The position numbers were made by a program, and so were the translations under genes. Shown piece by piece: positions 18,474 through 31,000 of a DNA stretch of 64,000 bases. Numbering within the stretch: position 1 is the stretch's first letter; each line of letters starts with the position of its first letter. The stretch is from Galaxea fascicularis (taxonomy: Eukaryota; Cnidaria; Anthozoa; Scleractinia; Euphylliidae), in assembly GCA_948470475.1 (NCBI GenBank), contig OX419338.1, forward strand, positions 26,945,636-27,009,635, given 5' to 3'. The notes beneath the pieces are model-generated. The model made no database searches. It had not been told where the DNA came from and worked only from the letters and a program-made list of their open reading frames with translations.

Positions 18474-18690
18474 AATACGCATTTATGGTAGGAAATAAGC
18501 ACTGTGAGTATTTGCTACGGTAGCAAATACGCATTTATGGTAGCAAATACGGACTGTGAGTATTTGCTACGGTAGCAAATACGCATTTGTGGTAGCAAAT
18601 ACGCACTGTGAGTATTTGCTACGGTAGCAAATACGCGTTGAGTATTTGCTACGGTAGCAAATACGCAGTTATGGTAGCAAATACCCACGT
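18474..18690. repeat. Cluster of palindromic GTATTTGCTAC-GTAGCAAATAC units
   Basis: Four pairs of GTATTTGCTAC followed by CG and the reverse complement (GTAGCAAATAC) alternate with spacers GCATTTATG and GCACTGTGA, giving an irregular period of about 50-60 bp. Each pair can fold into an 11-bp hairpin. The cluster ends in GTAAATCTAA and then the CT microsatellite. Confidence 0.8.
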
Positions 18691-18696
18691 AAATCT

Positions 18697-18800
<104 letters not shown>

Positions 18801-19000
18801 NNNNNNNNNNNNNNNNNNNNNNNNNNNNNNNNNNNNNNNNNNNNNNNNNNNNNNNNNNNNNNNNNNNNNNNNNNNNNNNNNNNNNNNNNNNNNNNNNNNN
18901 NNNNNNNNNNNNNNNNNNNNNNNNNNNNNNNNNNNNNNNNNNNNNNNNNNNNNNNNNNNNNNNNNNNNNNNNNNNNNNNNNNNNNNNNNNNNNNNNNNNN
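18801..19000. other. Assembly gap (200 N)
   Basis: Exactly 200 N bases, so the size is probably a placeholder. The tandem array begins at once on the other side. Confidence 0.98.
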
Positions 19001-22000
19001 ATTCCGTCTCATTTTGGCTAACGGGTGAAACACCGATCTCGGCTTGAGACGGAAAGGCATCATATTGCGAGCTTTGCTGTGGCCGGTGACGAGTCTCTGG
19101 CCTGAAAAAGTAGTTTGTAGGAGTCAGATCTATTCGGCGAGAGCAAAATTAAAGCTGATTTGTGACCAGGCCAGAGACTTAGTTCAATTTTTTTGTCAAT
19201 ACCGCCCTATATTTGTCCGTTTGAAACGGATGGCTACATCCGGGATCTTGAATAAATCGACTGTGTCAGCAAAGTCTACATGTGATGATTTATATGGGGA
19301 AAGCGAGAGTTATTGAGAGAGAGAGTAATTTGATGATATTTTCCCCTTATCAAGTGTGGAAACATTGTGCCTGGTTGGTTGTGGATAACTTTATCAGTGC
19401 CGCGAACGTGGATAATTGTGTGATTTCCTCAACTTGTTTGACAGACGGATTTCAGGTATGTCGTGGTGCTCGTGTTATAAGAATAGTGTGTGCAAGCATA
19501 AAAACGCTTCGTGAGTGTTTAGCTGAAGTGATTTTGTCTTAGACAACCGATTCTGGGCTCAAGAACGGTAAATTCTGGATCTGTTTTAGTCGGGCATCTC
19601 GCTATGAGCCTGATAGTTTGCGAGACTGAAAGGTCATAATTTCTGTGCTTTTAGTAAATGTTGTTTATTTCATTACAATTCTGTCGCTTTTGCCAAGATC
19701 GACTTTTCGTCTGTTTCCAGCGATTAATTTGTCGATTTTAAGCCCTACCTAGCGACATTCAACTGTTTTTTACTCACCTCAGGGGTCAAATTGTTGCAAC
19801 GCGCTTGAATTTCTGTAGGTACGTTTTTGTAAATTAAGACAGATTTTTAACATGTACAACACAAATCTAGCTGATGATGACTTTTGAACTCGGGAAATGC
19901 CACCAAAGACCTTGAAGTAGCTAGATATCTTTACTTCAGATCTTACAAATCGACCTATTGCCTTATACTGGCTTGTTTCTGTGTGCTTGCAGGTCTAGCA
20001 TTTGTCTTTATATTGACTTGAAAGACACAGAATTTGACTTGAATTTTGCTTATGAAAAATTTGCGTTTTATTAAATTAACTGTTGTCCTTATGTTTTGGT
20101 AACGAAAATGCTATCTTAAAACACGTAACTACGGTCTAATACGGTCTGTTAGAGGATTAGTGTTGATTCTCTGCTATAGGGTTGAGATATCTGTCTTGAT
20201 TTACAAAAGGTACCTCCAGGAATTTTTAGCAACAGTCTCATTTGAGGCTTGTTCAGTACTTTTTGACCACTTTTTCTGTGTCTTTCTGTTTTTAGTACAC
20301 ACATAATCGTGTTTTTAATGCTATTTACATCTTCCCCACCCCCCCCCCTTACCTCCTTCCCCTCTCTCCCCTACATATTATTTCCCACAATTCTCTTAGT
20401 GTCACAAGTCGCTAATTTGAAATCAGCGCGCGCGTTAGAAGTTGTTTTCAGTGGTCGGTTAATTTTCTACATTTGTTTTGGCCGCCTACAGTGAAGTTTT
20501 CCGGAAGGCATCATTAAGCCTTATGAAGGAACAATTCTCACGATTGGCAAAGTCTGCCGTCGTCCATATGTTACCGTATTCCGTCTCATTTGGGCTAAAC
20601 GGGTGAAACACCGATCTCGGGCTTGAGACGGAAAGGCATCATATTGCGAGCTTTGCTGTGGCCGGTGACGAGTCCTCTGGCCTGAAAAAGTAGTTTGTAG
20701 GAGTCAGATCTATTCGGCGAGAGCAAAATTAAAGCTGATTTGTGACAGGCCAGAGACTTAGTTCAATTTTTTTGTCAATACCGCCCTATATTTGTCCGTT
20801 TGAAAACGGATGGCTACATCCGGGATCTTGAATAAATCTGACTGTGTCAGCAAAGTCTACATGTGATGATTTATATGGGGAAAGCGAGAGTTATTGAGAG
20901 AGAGAGTAATTTGATGATATTTTCCCCTTATCAAGTGTGGAAACATTGTGCCTGGTTGGTTGTGGATAACTTTATCAGTGCCGCGAACGTGGATAATTGT
21001 GTGATTTCCTCAACTTGTTTGACAGACGGATTTCAGGTATGTCGTGGTGCTCGTGTTATAAGAATAGTGTGTGCAAGCATAAAAACGCTTCGTGAGTGTT
21101 TAGCTGAAGTGATTTTGTCTAGACAACCGATTCTGGGCTCAAGAACGGTAAATTCTGGATCTGTTTTAGTCGGGCATCTCGCTATGAGCCTGATAGTTTG
21201 CGAGACTGAAAGGTCATAATTTCTGTGCTTTTAGTAAATGTTGTTTATTTCATTACAATTCTGTCGCTTTTGCCAAGATCGACTTTTCGTCTGTTTCCAG
21301 CGATTAATTTGTCGATTTTAAGCCCTACCTAGCGACATTCAACTGTTTTTTACTCACCTCAGGGGTCAATATTGTTGCAACGCGCTTGAATTTCTGTAGG
21401 TACGTTTTTGTAAATTAAGACAGATTTTTAACATGTACAACACAAATCTAGCTGATGATGACTTTTGAACTCGGGAAATGCCACCAAAGACCTTGAAGTA
21501 GCTAGATATCTTTACTTCAGATCTTACAAATCGACCTATTGCCTTATACTGGCTTGTTTCTGTGTGCTTGCAGGTCTAGGCATTTGTCTTTATATTGACT
21601 GAAAGACACAGAATTTGACTTGAATTTTGCTTATGAAAATTTTGCGTTTTATTAAATTAACTGTTGTCCTTATGTTTTGGTAACGAAAATGCTATCTTAA
21701 AACACGTAACTACGGTCTAATACGGTCTGTTAGAGGATTAGTGTTGATTCTCTGCTATAGGGTTGAGATATCTGTCTTGATTTACAAAAGGTACCTCCAG
21801 AATTTTTAGCAACAGTCTCATTTGAGGCTTGTTCAGTACTTTTTGACCACTTTTTCTGTGTCTTTCTGTTTTTAGTACACACATAATCGTGTTTTTAATG
21901 CTATTTCATCTTTCCCCACCCCCCCCCCCTTACCTCCTTCCCCTCTCTCCCCTACATATTATTTCCCACAATTCTCTTAGTGTCACAAGTCGCTAATTTG

Positions 22001-25000
22001 AAATCAGCGCGCGCGTTAGAAGTTGTTTTCAGTGGTCGGTTAATTTTCTACATTGTTTTTGGGCCGCCTACAGTGAAGTTTTCCGGAAGGCATCATTAAG
22101 CCTTATGAAGGACAATTCTCACGATTGGCAAAGTCTGCCGTCGTCCAATATGTTACCGTATTCCCGTCTCATTTTGGCTAAACGGGTGAAACACCGATCT
22201 CGGGCTTGAGACGGAAAGGCATCATATTGCGAGCTTTGCTGTGGCCGGTGACGAGTCTCTGGCCTGAAAAAAGTAGTTTGTAGGAGTCAGATCTATTCGG
22301 CGAGAGCAAAATTAAAGCTGATTTGTGACCAGGCCAGAGACTTAGTTCAATTTTTTTGTCAATACCGCCCTATATTTGTCCGTTTGAAAACGGATGGCTA
22401 CATCCGGGATCTTGAATAAATCGACTGTGTCAGCAAAGTCTACATGTGATGATTTATATGGGGAAAGCGAGAGTTATTGAGAGAGAGAGTAATTTGATGA
22501 TATTTTCCCCTTATCAAGTGTGGAAACATTGTGCCTGGTTGGTTGTGGATAACTTTATCAGTGCCGCGAACGTGGATAATTGTGTGATTTCCTCAACTTG
22601 TTTGACAGACGGATTTCAGGTATGTCGTGGTGCTCGTGTTATAAGAATAGTGTGTGCAAGCATAAAAACGCTTCGTGAGTGTTTAGCTGAAGTGATTTTG
22701 TCTTAGACAACCGATTCTGGGCTCAAGAACGGTAAATTCTGGATCTGTTTTAGTCGGGCATCTCGCTATGAGCCTGATAGTTTGCGAGACTGAAAGGTCA
22801 TAATTTCTGTGCTTTTAGTAAATGTTGTTTATTTCATTACAATTCTGTCGCTTTTGCCAAGATCGACTTTTCGTCTGTTTCCAGCGATTATTTGTCGATT
22901 TTAAGCCCTACCTAGCGACATTCAACTGTTTTTTACTCACCTCAGGGGTCAAATTGTTGCAACGCGCTTGAAATTTCTGTAGGTACGTTTTTGTAAATTA
23001 GACAGATTTTTAACATGTACAACACAAATCTAGCTGATGATGACTTTTGAACTCGGGAAATGCCACCAAAGACCTTGAAGTAGCTAGATATCTTTACTTC
23101 AGATCTTACAAATCGACCTATTGCCTTATACTGGCTTGTTTCTGTGTGCTTGCAGGTCTAGCATTTGTCTTTATATTGACTTGAAAGACACAGAATTTGA
23201 CTTGAATTTTGCTTATGAAAAATTTTGCGTTTTATTAAATTAACTGTTGTCCTTATGTTTTGGTAACGAAAATGCTATCTTAAAACACGTAACTACGGTC
23301 TAATACGGACTGTTAGAGGATTAGTGTTGATTCTCTGCTATAGGGTTGAGATATCTGTCTTGATTTACAAAAAGGTACCTCCAGGAATTTTAGCAACAGT
23401 CTCATTTGAGGCTTGTTCAGTACTTTTTGACCACTTTTCTGTGTCTTTCTGTTTTAGTACACACATAATCGTGTTTTTAATGCTATTTACATCTTTCCCC
23501 ACCCCCCCCCCTTACCTCCTTCCCCTCTCTCCCTACATATTATTTCCCACATTCTCTTAGTGTCACAAGTCGCTAATTTGAAATCAGCGCGCGCGTTAGA
23601 AGTTGTTTTCAGTGGTCGGTTAATTTTCTACATTTGTTTTTGGCCGCCTACAGTGAAGTTTCCGGAAGGCATCATTAAGCCTTATGAAGGAACAATTCAC
23701 ACGATGGCAAAGTCTGCCGTCGTCCAATATGTTACCGTATTCCGTCTCATTTTGGCTAAACGGGTGAAACACCGATCTCGGGCTTGAGACGGAAAGGCAT
23801 CATATTGCGAGCTTTGCTGTGGCCGGTGACGAGTCTCTGGCCTGAAAAGTAGTTTGTAGGAGTCGATCTATCGGCGAGAGCAATATTAAAGCTGATTTGT
23901 GACCAGGCCAGAGACTTAGTTTCAATTTTTTTGTCAATACCGCCCTATATTTGTCCGTTTGAAAACGGATGGCTACATCCGGGATCTTGAATAAATCGAC
24001 TGTGTCAGCAAAGTCTACATGTGATGATTTATATGGGGAAAGCGAGAGTTATTGAGAGAGAGAGTAATTTGATGATATTTTCCCCTTATCAAGTGTGGAA
24101 ACATTGTGCCTGGTTGGTTGTGGATAACTTTATCAGTGCCGCGAACGTGGATAATTGTGTGATTTCCTCAACTTGTTTGACAGACGGATTTCAGGTATGT
24201 CGTGGTGCTCGTGTTATAAGAATAGTGTGTGCAAGCATAAAAAACGCTTCGTGAGTGTTTAGCTGAAGTGATTTTGTCTTAGACAACCGATTCTGGGCTC
24301 AAGAACGGTAAATTCTGGATCTGTTTTAGTCGGGCATCTCGCTATGAGCCTGATAGTTTGCGAGACTGAAAGGTCATAATTTCTGTGCTTTTAGTAAATG
24401 TTGTTTATTTCATTACAATCTGTCGCTTTTGCCAAGATCGACTTTTCGTCTGTTTCCCAGCGATTAATTTGTCGATTTAAGCCCTACCTAGCGACATTCA
24501 ACTGTTTTTTACTCACCTCAGGGGTCAAATTGTTGCAACGCGCTTGAAATTTCTGTAGGTACGTTTTTGTAAATTAAGACAGATTTTAACATGTACAACA
24601 CAAATCTAGCTGATGATGACTTTTGAACTCGGAAATGCCACCAAAGACCTTGAAGTAGCTAGATATCTTTACTTCAGATCTTACAAATCGACCTATTGCC
24701 TTATACTGGCTTGTTTCTGTGTGCTTGCAGGTCTAGCATTTGTCTTTATATTGACTTGAAAGACACAGAATTTGACTTGAATTTTGCTTATGAAAAATTT
24801 TGCGTTTTATTAAATTAACTGTTGTCCTTATGTTTTGGTAACGAAAATGCTATCTTAAAACACGTAACTACGGTCTAATACGGTCTGTTAGAGGATTAGT
24901 GTTGATTCTCTGCTATAGGGTTGAGATATCTGTCTGATTACAAAAAGGTACCTCCAGGAATTTTTAGCAACAGTCTCATTTGAGGCTTGTTCAGTACTTT

Positions 25001-28000
25001 TTGACACTTTTTCTGTGTCTTTCTGTTTTAGTACACACATAATCGTGTTTTTAATGCTATTTACATCTTTCCCCACCCCCCCCCCCCTTACCTCCTTCCC
25101 TCTCTCCCCTACATATTATTTCCCACAATTCTCTTAGTGTCACAAGTCGCTAATTTGAAATCAGCGCGCGCGTTAGAAGTTGTTTTCAGTGGTCGGTTAA
25201 TTTTCTACATTTGTTTTTGGCCGCCTACAGTGAAGTTTTCCGGAAGGCATCATTAAGCCTTATGAAGGAACAATTCTCACGATTGGCAAAGTCTGCCGTC
25301 GTCCAATATGTTACCGTATTCCGTCTCATTTTGGCTAAACGGGTGAAACACCGATCTCGGGCTTGAGACGGAAAGGCATCATATTGCGAGCTTGCTGTGG
25401 CCGGTGACGAGTCTCTGGCCTGAAAAAGTAGTTTGTAGGAGTCAGATCTATTCGGCGAGAGCAAATTAAAGCTGATTTGTGACCAGGCAGAGACTTAGTT
25501 CAATTTTTTTGTCAATACCGCCCTATATTTGTCCGTTTGAAAACGGATGGCTACATCCGGGATCTTGAATAAATCGACTGTGTCAGCAAAGTCTACATGT
25601 GATGATTTATATGGGGAAAGCGAGAGTTATTGAGAGAGAGAGTAATTTGATGATATTTTCCCTTATCAAGTGTGGAAACATTGTGCCTGGTTGGTTGTGG
25701 ATAACTTTATCAGTGCCGCGAACGTGATTATTGTGTGATTTCCTCAACTTGTTGACAGACGGATTTCAGGTATGTCGTGGTGCTCGTGTTATAAGAATAG
25801 TGTGTGCAAGCATAAAAACGCTTCGTGAGTGTATAGCTGAAGTGATTTTGTCTTAGACAACCGATTCTGGGCTCAAGAACGGTAAATTCTGGATCTGTTT
25901 TAGTCGGGCATCTCGCTATGAGCCTGATAGTTTGCGAGACTGAAAGGTCATAATTTCTGTGCTTTTAGTAAATGTTGTTTATTTCATTACAATTCTGTCG
26001 CTTTTGCCAAGATCGACTTTTCGTCTGTTTCCAGCGATTAATTTGTCGATTTTAAGCCCTACCTAGCGACATTCAACTGTTTTTTTACTCACCTCAGGGG
26101 TCAAATTGTTGCAACGCGCTTGAAATTCTGTAGGTACGTTTTTGTAAATTAAGACAGATTTTTAACATGTACAACACAAATCTAGCTGATGATGACTTTT
26201 GAACTCGGGAAATGCCACCAAAGACCTTGAAGTAGCTAGATATCTTTACTTCAGATCTTACAATCGACCTATTGCCTTATACTGGCTTGTTTCTGTGTGC
26301 TTGCAGGTCTAGCATTTGTCTTTATATTGACTTGAAAGACACAGAATTTGACTTGAATTTTGCTTATGAAAAATTTTGCGTTTTATTAAATTAACTGTTG
26401 TCCTTATGTTTTGGTAACGAAATTGCTATCTAAAACACGTAACTACGGTCTAATACGGTCTGTTAGAGGATTAGTGTTGATCTCTGCTATAGGGTTGAGA
26501 TATCTGTCTTGATTTACAAAAAGGTACCTCCAGGAATTTTTAGCAACAGTCCTCATTGAGGCTTGTTCAGTACTTTTTGACCACTTTTTCTGTGTCTTTC
26601 TGTTTTTAGTACACACATAATCGTGTTTTTAATGCTATTTACATCTTTCCCCACCCCCCCCCCCCCCTTACCTCCTTCCCCTCTCTCCCCTACATATTAT
26701 TTCCACAATTCTCTTAGTGTCACAAGTCGCTAATTTGAAATCAGCGCGCGCGTTAGAAGTTGTTTTCAGTGGTCGTGTTAATTTTCTACATTTGTTTTTG
26801 GCCGCCTACAGTGAAGTTTTCCGGAAGGCATCATTAAGCCTTATGAAGGAACAATTCTCACGATTGGCAAAGTCTGCCGTCGTCCAATATGATTTTGGCT
26901 AAACGGGTGAAACCACCGATCTCGGGCTTGAGACGGAAAGGCATCATATTGCGAGCTTTGCTGTGGCCGGTGACGAGTCTCTGGCCTGAAAAAGTAGTTT
27001 GTAGGAGTCAGATCTATTCGGCGAGAGCAAAATTAAAGCTGATTTGTGACCAGGCCAGAGACTTAGTTCAATTTTTTTGTCAATACCGCCCTATATTTGT
27101 CCGTTTGAAAACGAATGGCTACATCCGGGATCTTGAATAAATCGACTGTGTCAGCAAAGTCTACATGTGATGATTTATATGGGGAAAGCGAGAGTTATTG
27201 AGAGAGAGAGTAATTTGATGATATTTTTCCCCCTTATCAAGTGTGGAACATTGTGCCTGGTTGGTTGTGGATAACTTTATCAGTGCCGCGAACGTGGATA
27301 ATTGTGTGATTTCCTCAACTTGTTTGACAGACGGATTTCAGGTATGTCGTGGTGCTCGTGTTATAAGAATAGTGTGTGCAAGCTATAAAAACGCTTCGTG
27401 AGTGTTTAGCTGAAGTGATTTTGTCTTAGACAACCGATTCTGGGCTCAAGAACGGTAAATTCTGGATCTGTTTTAGTCGGGCATCTCGCTATGAGCCTGA
27501 TAGTTTGCGAGACTGAAAGGTCATAATTTCTGTGCTTTTAGTTAATGTTGTTTATTTCATTACAATTCTGTCGCTTTTGCCAAGATCGACTTTTCGTCTG
27601 TTTCCAGCGATTAATTTGTCGATTTTAAGCCCCTACCTAGCGACATTCAACCTGTTTTTTACTCACCTCAGGGTCAAATTGTTGCAACGCGCTTGAAATT
27701 TCTGTAGGTACGTTTTTGTAAATTAAGACAGATTTTTAACATGTACAACACAAATCTAGCTGATGATGACTTTTGAACTCGGGAAATGCCACCAAAGACC
27801 TTGAAGTAGCTAGATATCTTTACTTCAGATCTTACAAATCGACCCTATTGCCTTATACTGGCTTGTTTCTGTGTGCTTGCAGGGTCTAGCATTTGTCTTT
27901 ATATTGACTTGAAAGACACAGAATTTGACTTGAATTTTGCTTATGAAAATTTTGCGTTTTATTAAATTAACTGTTGTCCTTATGTTTTGGTAACGAAAAT

Positions 28001-31000
28001 GCTATCTTAAAACACGTAACTACGGTCTAATACGGTCTGTTAGAGGATTAGTGTTGATTCTCTGCTATAGGGTTGAGATATCTGTCTTGATTAACAAAAA
28101 GGTACCTCCAGGAATTTTTAGCAAACAGTCTCATTTGAGGCTTGTTCAGTACTTTTTGACCACTTTTTCTGTGTCTTTCTGTTTTTAGTACACACATAAT
28201 CGTGTTTTTAATGCTATTTACATCTTTCCCCACCCCCCCCCCCCCTTACCTCCTTCCCCTCTCTCCCCTACATATTATTTCCCACAATTCTCTTAGTGTC
28301 ACAAGTCGCTAATTTGAAATCAGCGCGCGCGTTAGAAGTTGTTTTCAGTGGTCGGTTAATTTTCTACATTTGTTTTTGGCCGCCTACAGTGAAGTTTTCC
28401 GGAAGGCATCATTAAGCCTTATGAAGGAACAATTCTCACGATTGGCAAAGTCTGCCGTCGTCCAATATGTTACCGTATTCCGTCTCATTTTGGCTAAACG
28501 GGTGAAACACCGATCTCGGGCTTGAGACGGAAAGGCATCATATTGCGAGCTTTGCTGTGGCCGGTGACGAGTCTCTGGCCTGAAAAAGTAGTTTGTAGGA
28601 GTCAGATCTATTCGGCGAGAGCAAAATTAAAGCTGATTTGTGACCAGGCCAGAGACTTAGTTCAATTTTTTTGTCAATACCGCCCTATATTTGTCCGTTT
28701 GAAAACGAATGGCTACATCCGGGATCTTGACTAAATCGACTGTGTCAGCAAAGTCTACATGTGATGATTTATATGGGGAAAGCGAGAGTTATTGAGAGAG
28801 AGAGTAATTTGATGATATTTTCCCCTTATCAAGTGTGGAAACATTGTGCCTGGTTGGTTGTGGATAACTTTATCAGTGCCGCGAACGTGGATAATTGTGT
28901 GATTTCCTCAACTTGTTTGACAGACGGATTTCAGGTATGTCGTGGTGCTCGTGTTATAAGAATAGTGTGTGCAAGCATAAAAACGCTTCGTGAGTGTTTA
29001 GCTGAAGTGATTTTGTCTTAGACAACCGATTCTGGGCTCAAGAACGGTAAATTCTGGATCTGTTTTAGTCGGGCATCTCGCTATGAGCCTGATAGTTTGC
29101 GAGACTGAAAGGTCATAATTTCTGTGCTTTTAGTTAATGTTGTTTATTTCATTACAATTCTGTCGCTTTTGCCAAGATCGACTTTTCGTCTGTTTCCAGC
29201 GATTAATTTGTCGATTTTAAGCCCTACCTAGCGACATTCAACTGTTTTTTACTCACCTCAGGGGTCAAATTGTTGCAACGCGCTTGAAATTTCTGTAGGT
29301 ACGTTTTTGTAAATTAAGACAGATTTTTAACATGTACAACACAAATCTAGCTGATGATGACTTTTGAACTCGGGAAATGCCACCAAAGACCTTGAAGTAG
29401 CTAGATATCTTTACTTCAGATCTTACAAATCGACCTATTGCCTTATACTGGCTTGTTTCTGTGTGCTTGCAGGTCTAGCATTTGTCTTTATATTGACTTG
29501 AAAGACACAGAATTTGACTTGAATTTTGCTTATGAAAAATTTTGCGTTTTATTAAATTAACTGTTGTCCTTATGTTTTGGTAACGAAAATGCTATCTTAA
29601 AACACGTAACTACGGTCTAATACGGTCTGTTAGAGGATTAGTGTTGATTCTCTGCTATAGGGTTGAGATATCTGTCTTGATTAACAAAAAGGTACCTCCA
29701 GGAATTTTTAGCAACAGTCTCATTTGAGGCTTGTTCAGTACTTTTTGACCACTTTTTCTGTGTCTTTCTGTTTTTAGTACACACATAATCGTGTTTTTAA
29801 TGCTATTTACATCTTTCCCCACCCCCCCCCCCCTTACCTCCTTCCCCTCTCTCCCCTACATATTATTTCCCACAATTCTCTTAGTGTCACAAGTCGCTAA
29901 TTTGAAATCAGCGCGCGCGTTAGAAGTTGTTTTCAGTGGTCGGTTAATTTTCTACATTTGTTTTTGGCCGCCTACAGTGAAGTTTTCCGGAAGGCATCAT
30001 TAAGCCTTATGAAGGAACAATTCTCACGATTGGCAAAGTCTGCCGTCGTCCAATATGTTACCGTATTCCGTCTCATTTTGGCTAAACGGGTGAAACACCG
30101 ATCTCGGGCTTGAGACGGAAAGGCATCATATTGCGAGCTTTGCTGTGGCCGGTGACGAGTCTCTGGCCTGAAAAAGTAGTTTGTAGGAGTCAGATCTATT
30201 CGGCGAGAGCAAAATTAAAGCTGATTTGTGACCAGGCCAGAGACTTAGTTCAATTTTTTGTCAATACCGCCCTATATTTGTCCGTTTGAAAACGAATGGC
30301 TACATCCGGGATCTTGAATAAATCGACTGTGTCAGCAAAGTCTACATGTGATGATTTATATGGGGAAAGCGAGAGTTATTGAGAGAGAGAGTAATTTGAT
30401 GATATTTTCCCCTTATCAAGTGTGGAAACATTGTGCCTGGTTGGTTGTGGATAACTTTATCAGTGCCGCGAACGTGGATAATTGTGTGATTTCCTCAACT
30501 TGTTTGACAGACGGATTTCAGGTATGTCGTGGTGCTCGTGTTATAAGAATAGTGTGTGCAAGCATAAAAACGCTTCGTGAGTGTTTAGCTGAAGTGATTT
30601 TGTCTTAGACAACCGATTCTGGGCTCAAGAACGGTAAATTCTGGATCTGTTTTAGTCGGGCATCTCGCTATGAGCCTGATAGTTTGCGAGACTGAAAGGT
30701 CATAATTTCTGTGCTTTTAGTTAATGTTGTTTATTTCATTACAATTCTGTCGCTTTTGCCAAGATCGACTTTTCGTCTGTTTCCAGCGATTAATTTGTCG
30801 ATTTTAAGCCCTACCTAGCGACATTCAACTGTTTTTTACTCACCTCAGGGGTCAAATTGTTGCAACGCGCTTGAAATTTCTGTAGGTACGTTTTTGTAAA
30901 TTAAGACAGATTTTTAACATGTACAACACAAATCTAGCTGATGATGACTTTTGAACTCGGGAAATGCCACCAAAGACCTTGAAGTAGCTAGATATCTTTA

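Noticed and set aside
19282..19542. 86-codon ORF repeated in most array units
   Set aside because: It is present because the copies are nearly identical, several copies break it by indels, it has no domain or composition of a real protein, and a second 70-codon frame is equally repeated.
30933..30968. Hammerhead ribozyme-like core (CTGATGA ... GAAA) in the array unit
   Set aside because: The bases between CTGATGA and GAAA cannot form stem II, and no suitable stem I and III with a cleavage triplet were found.
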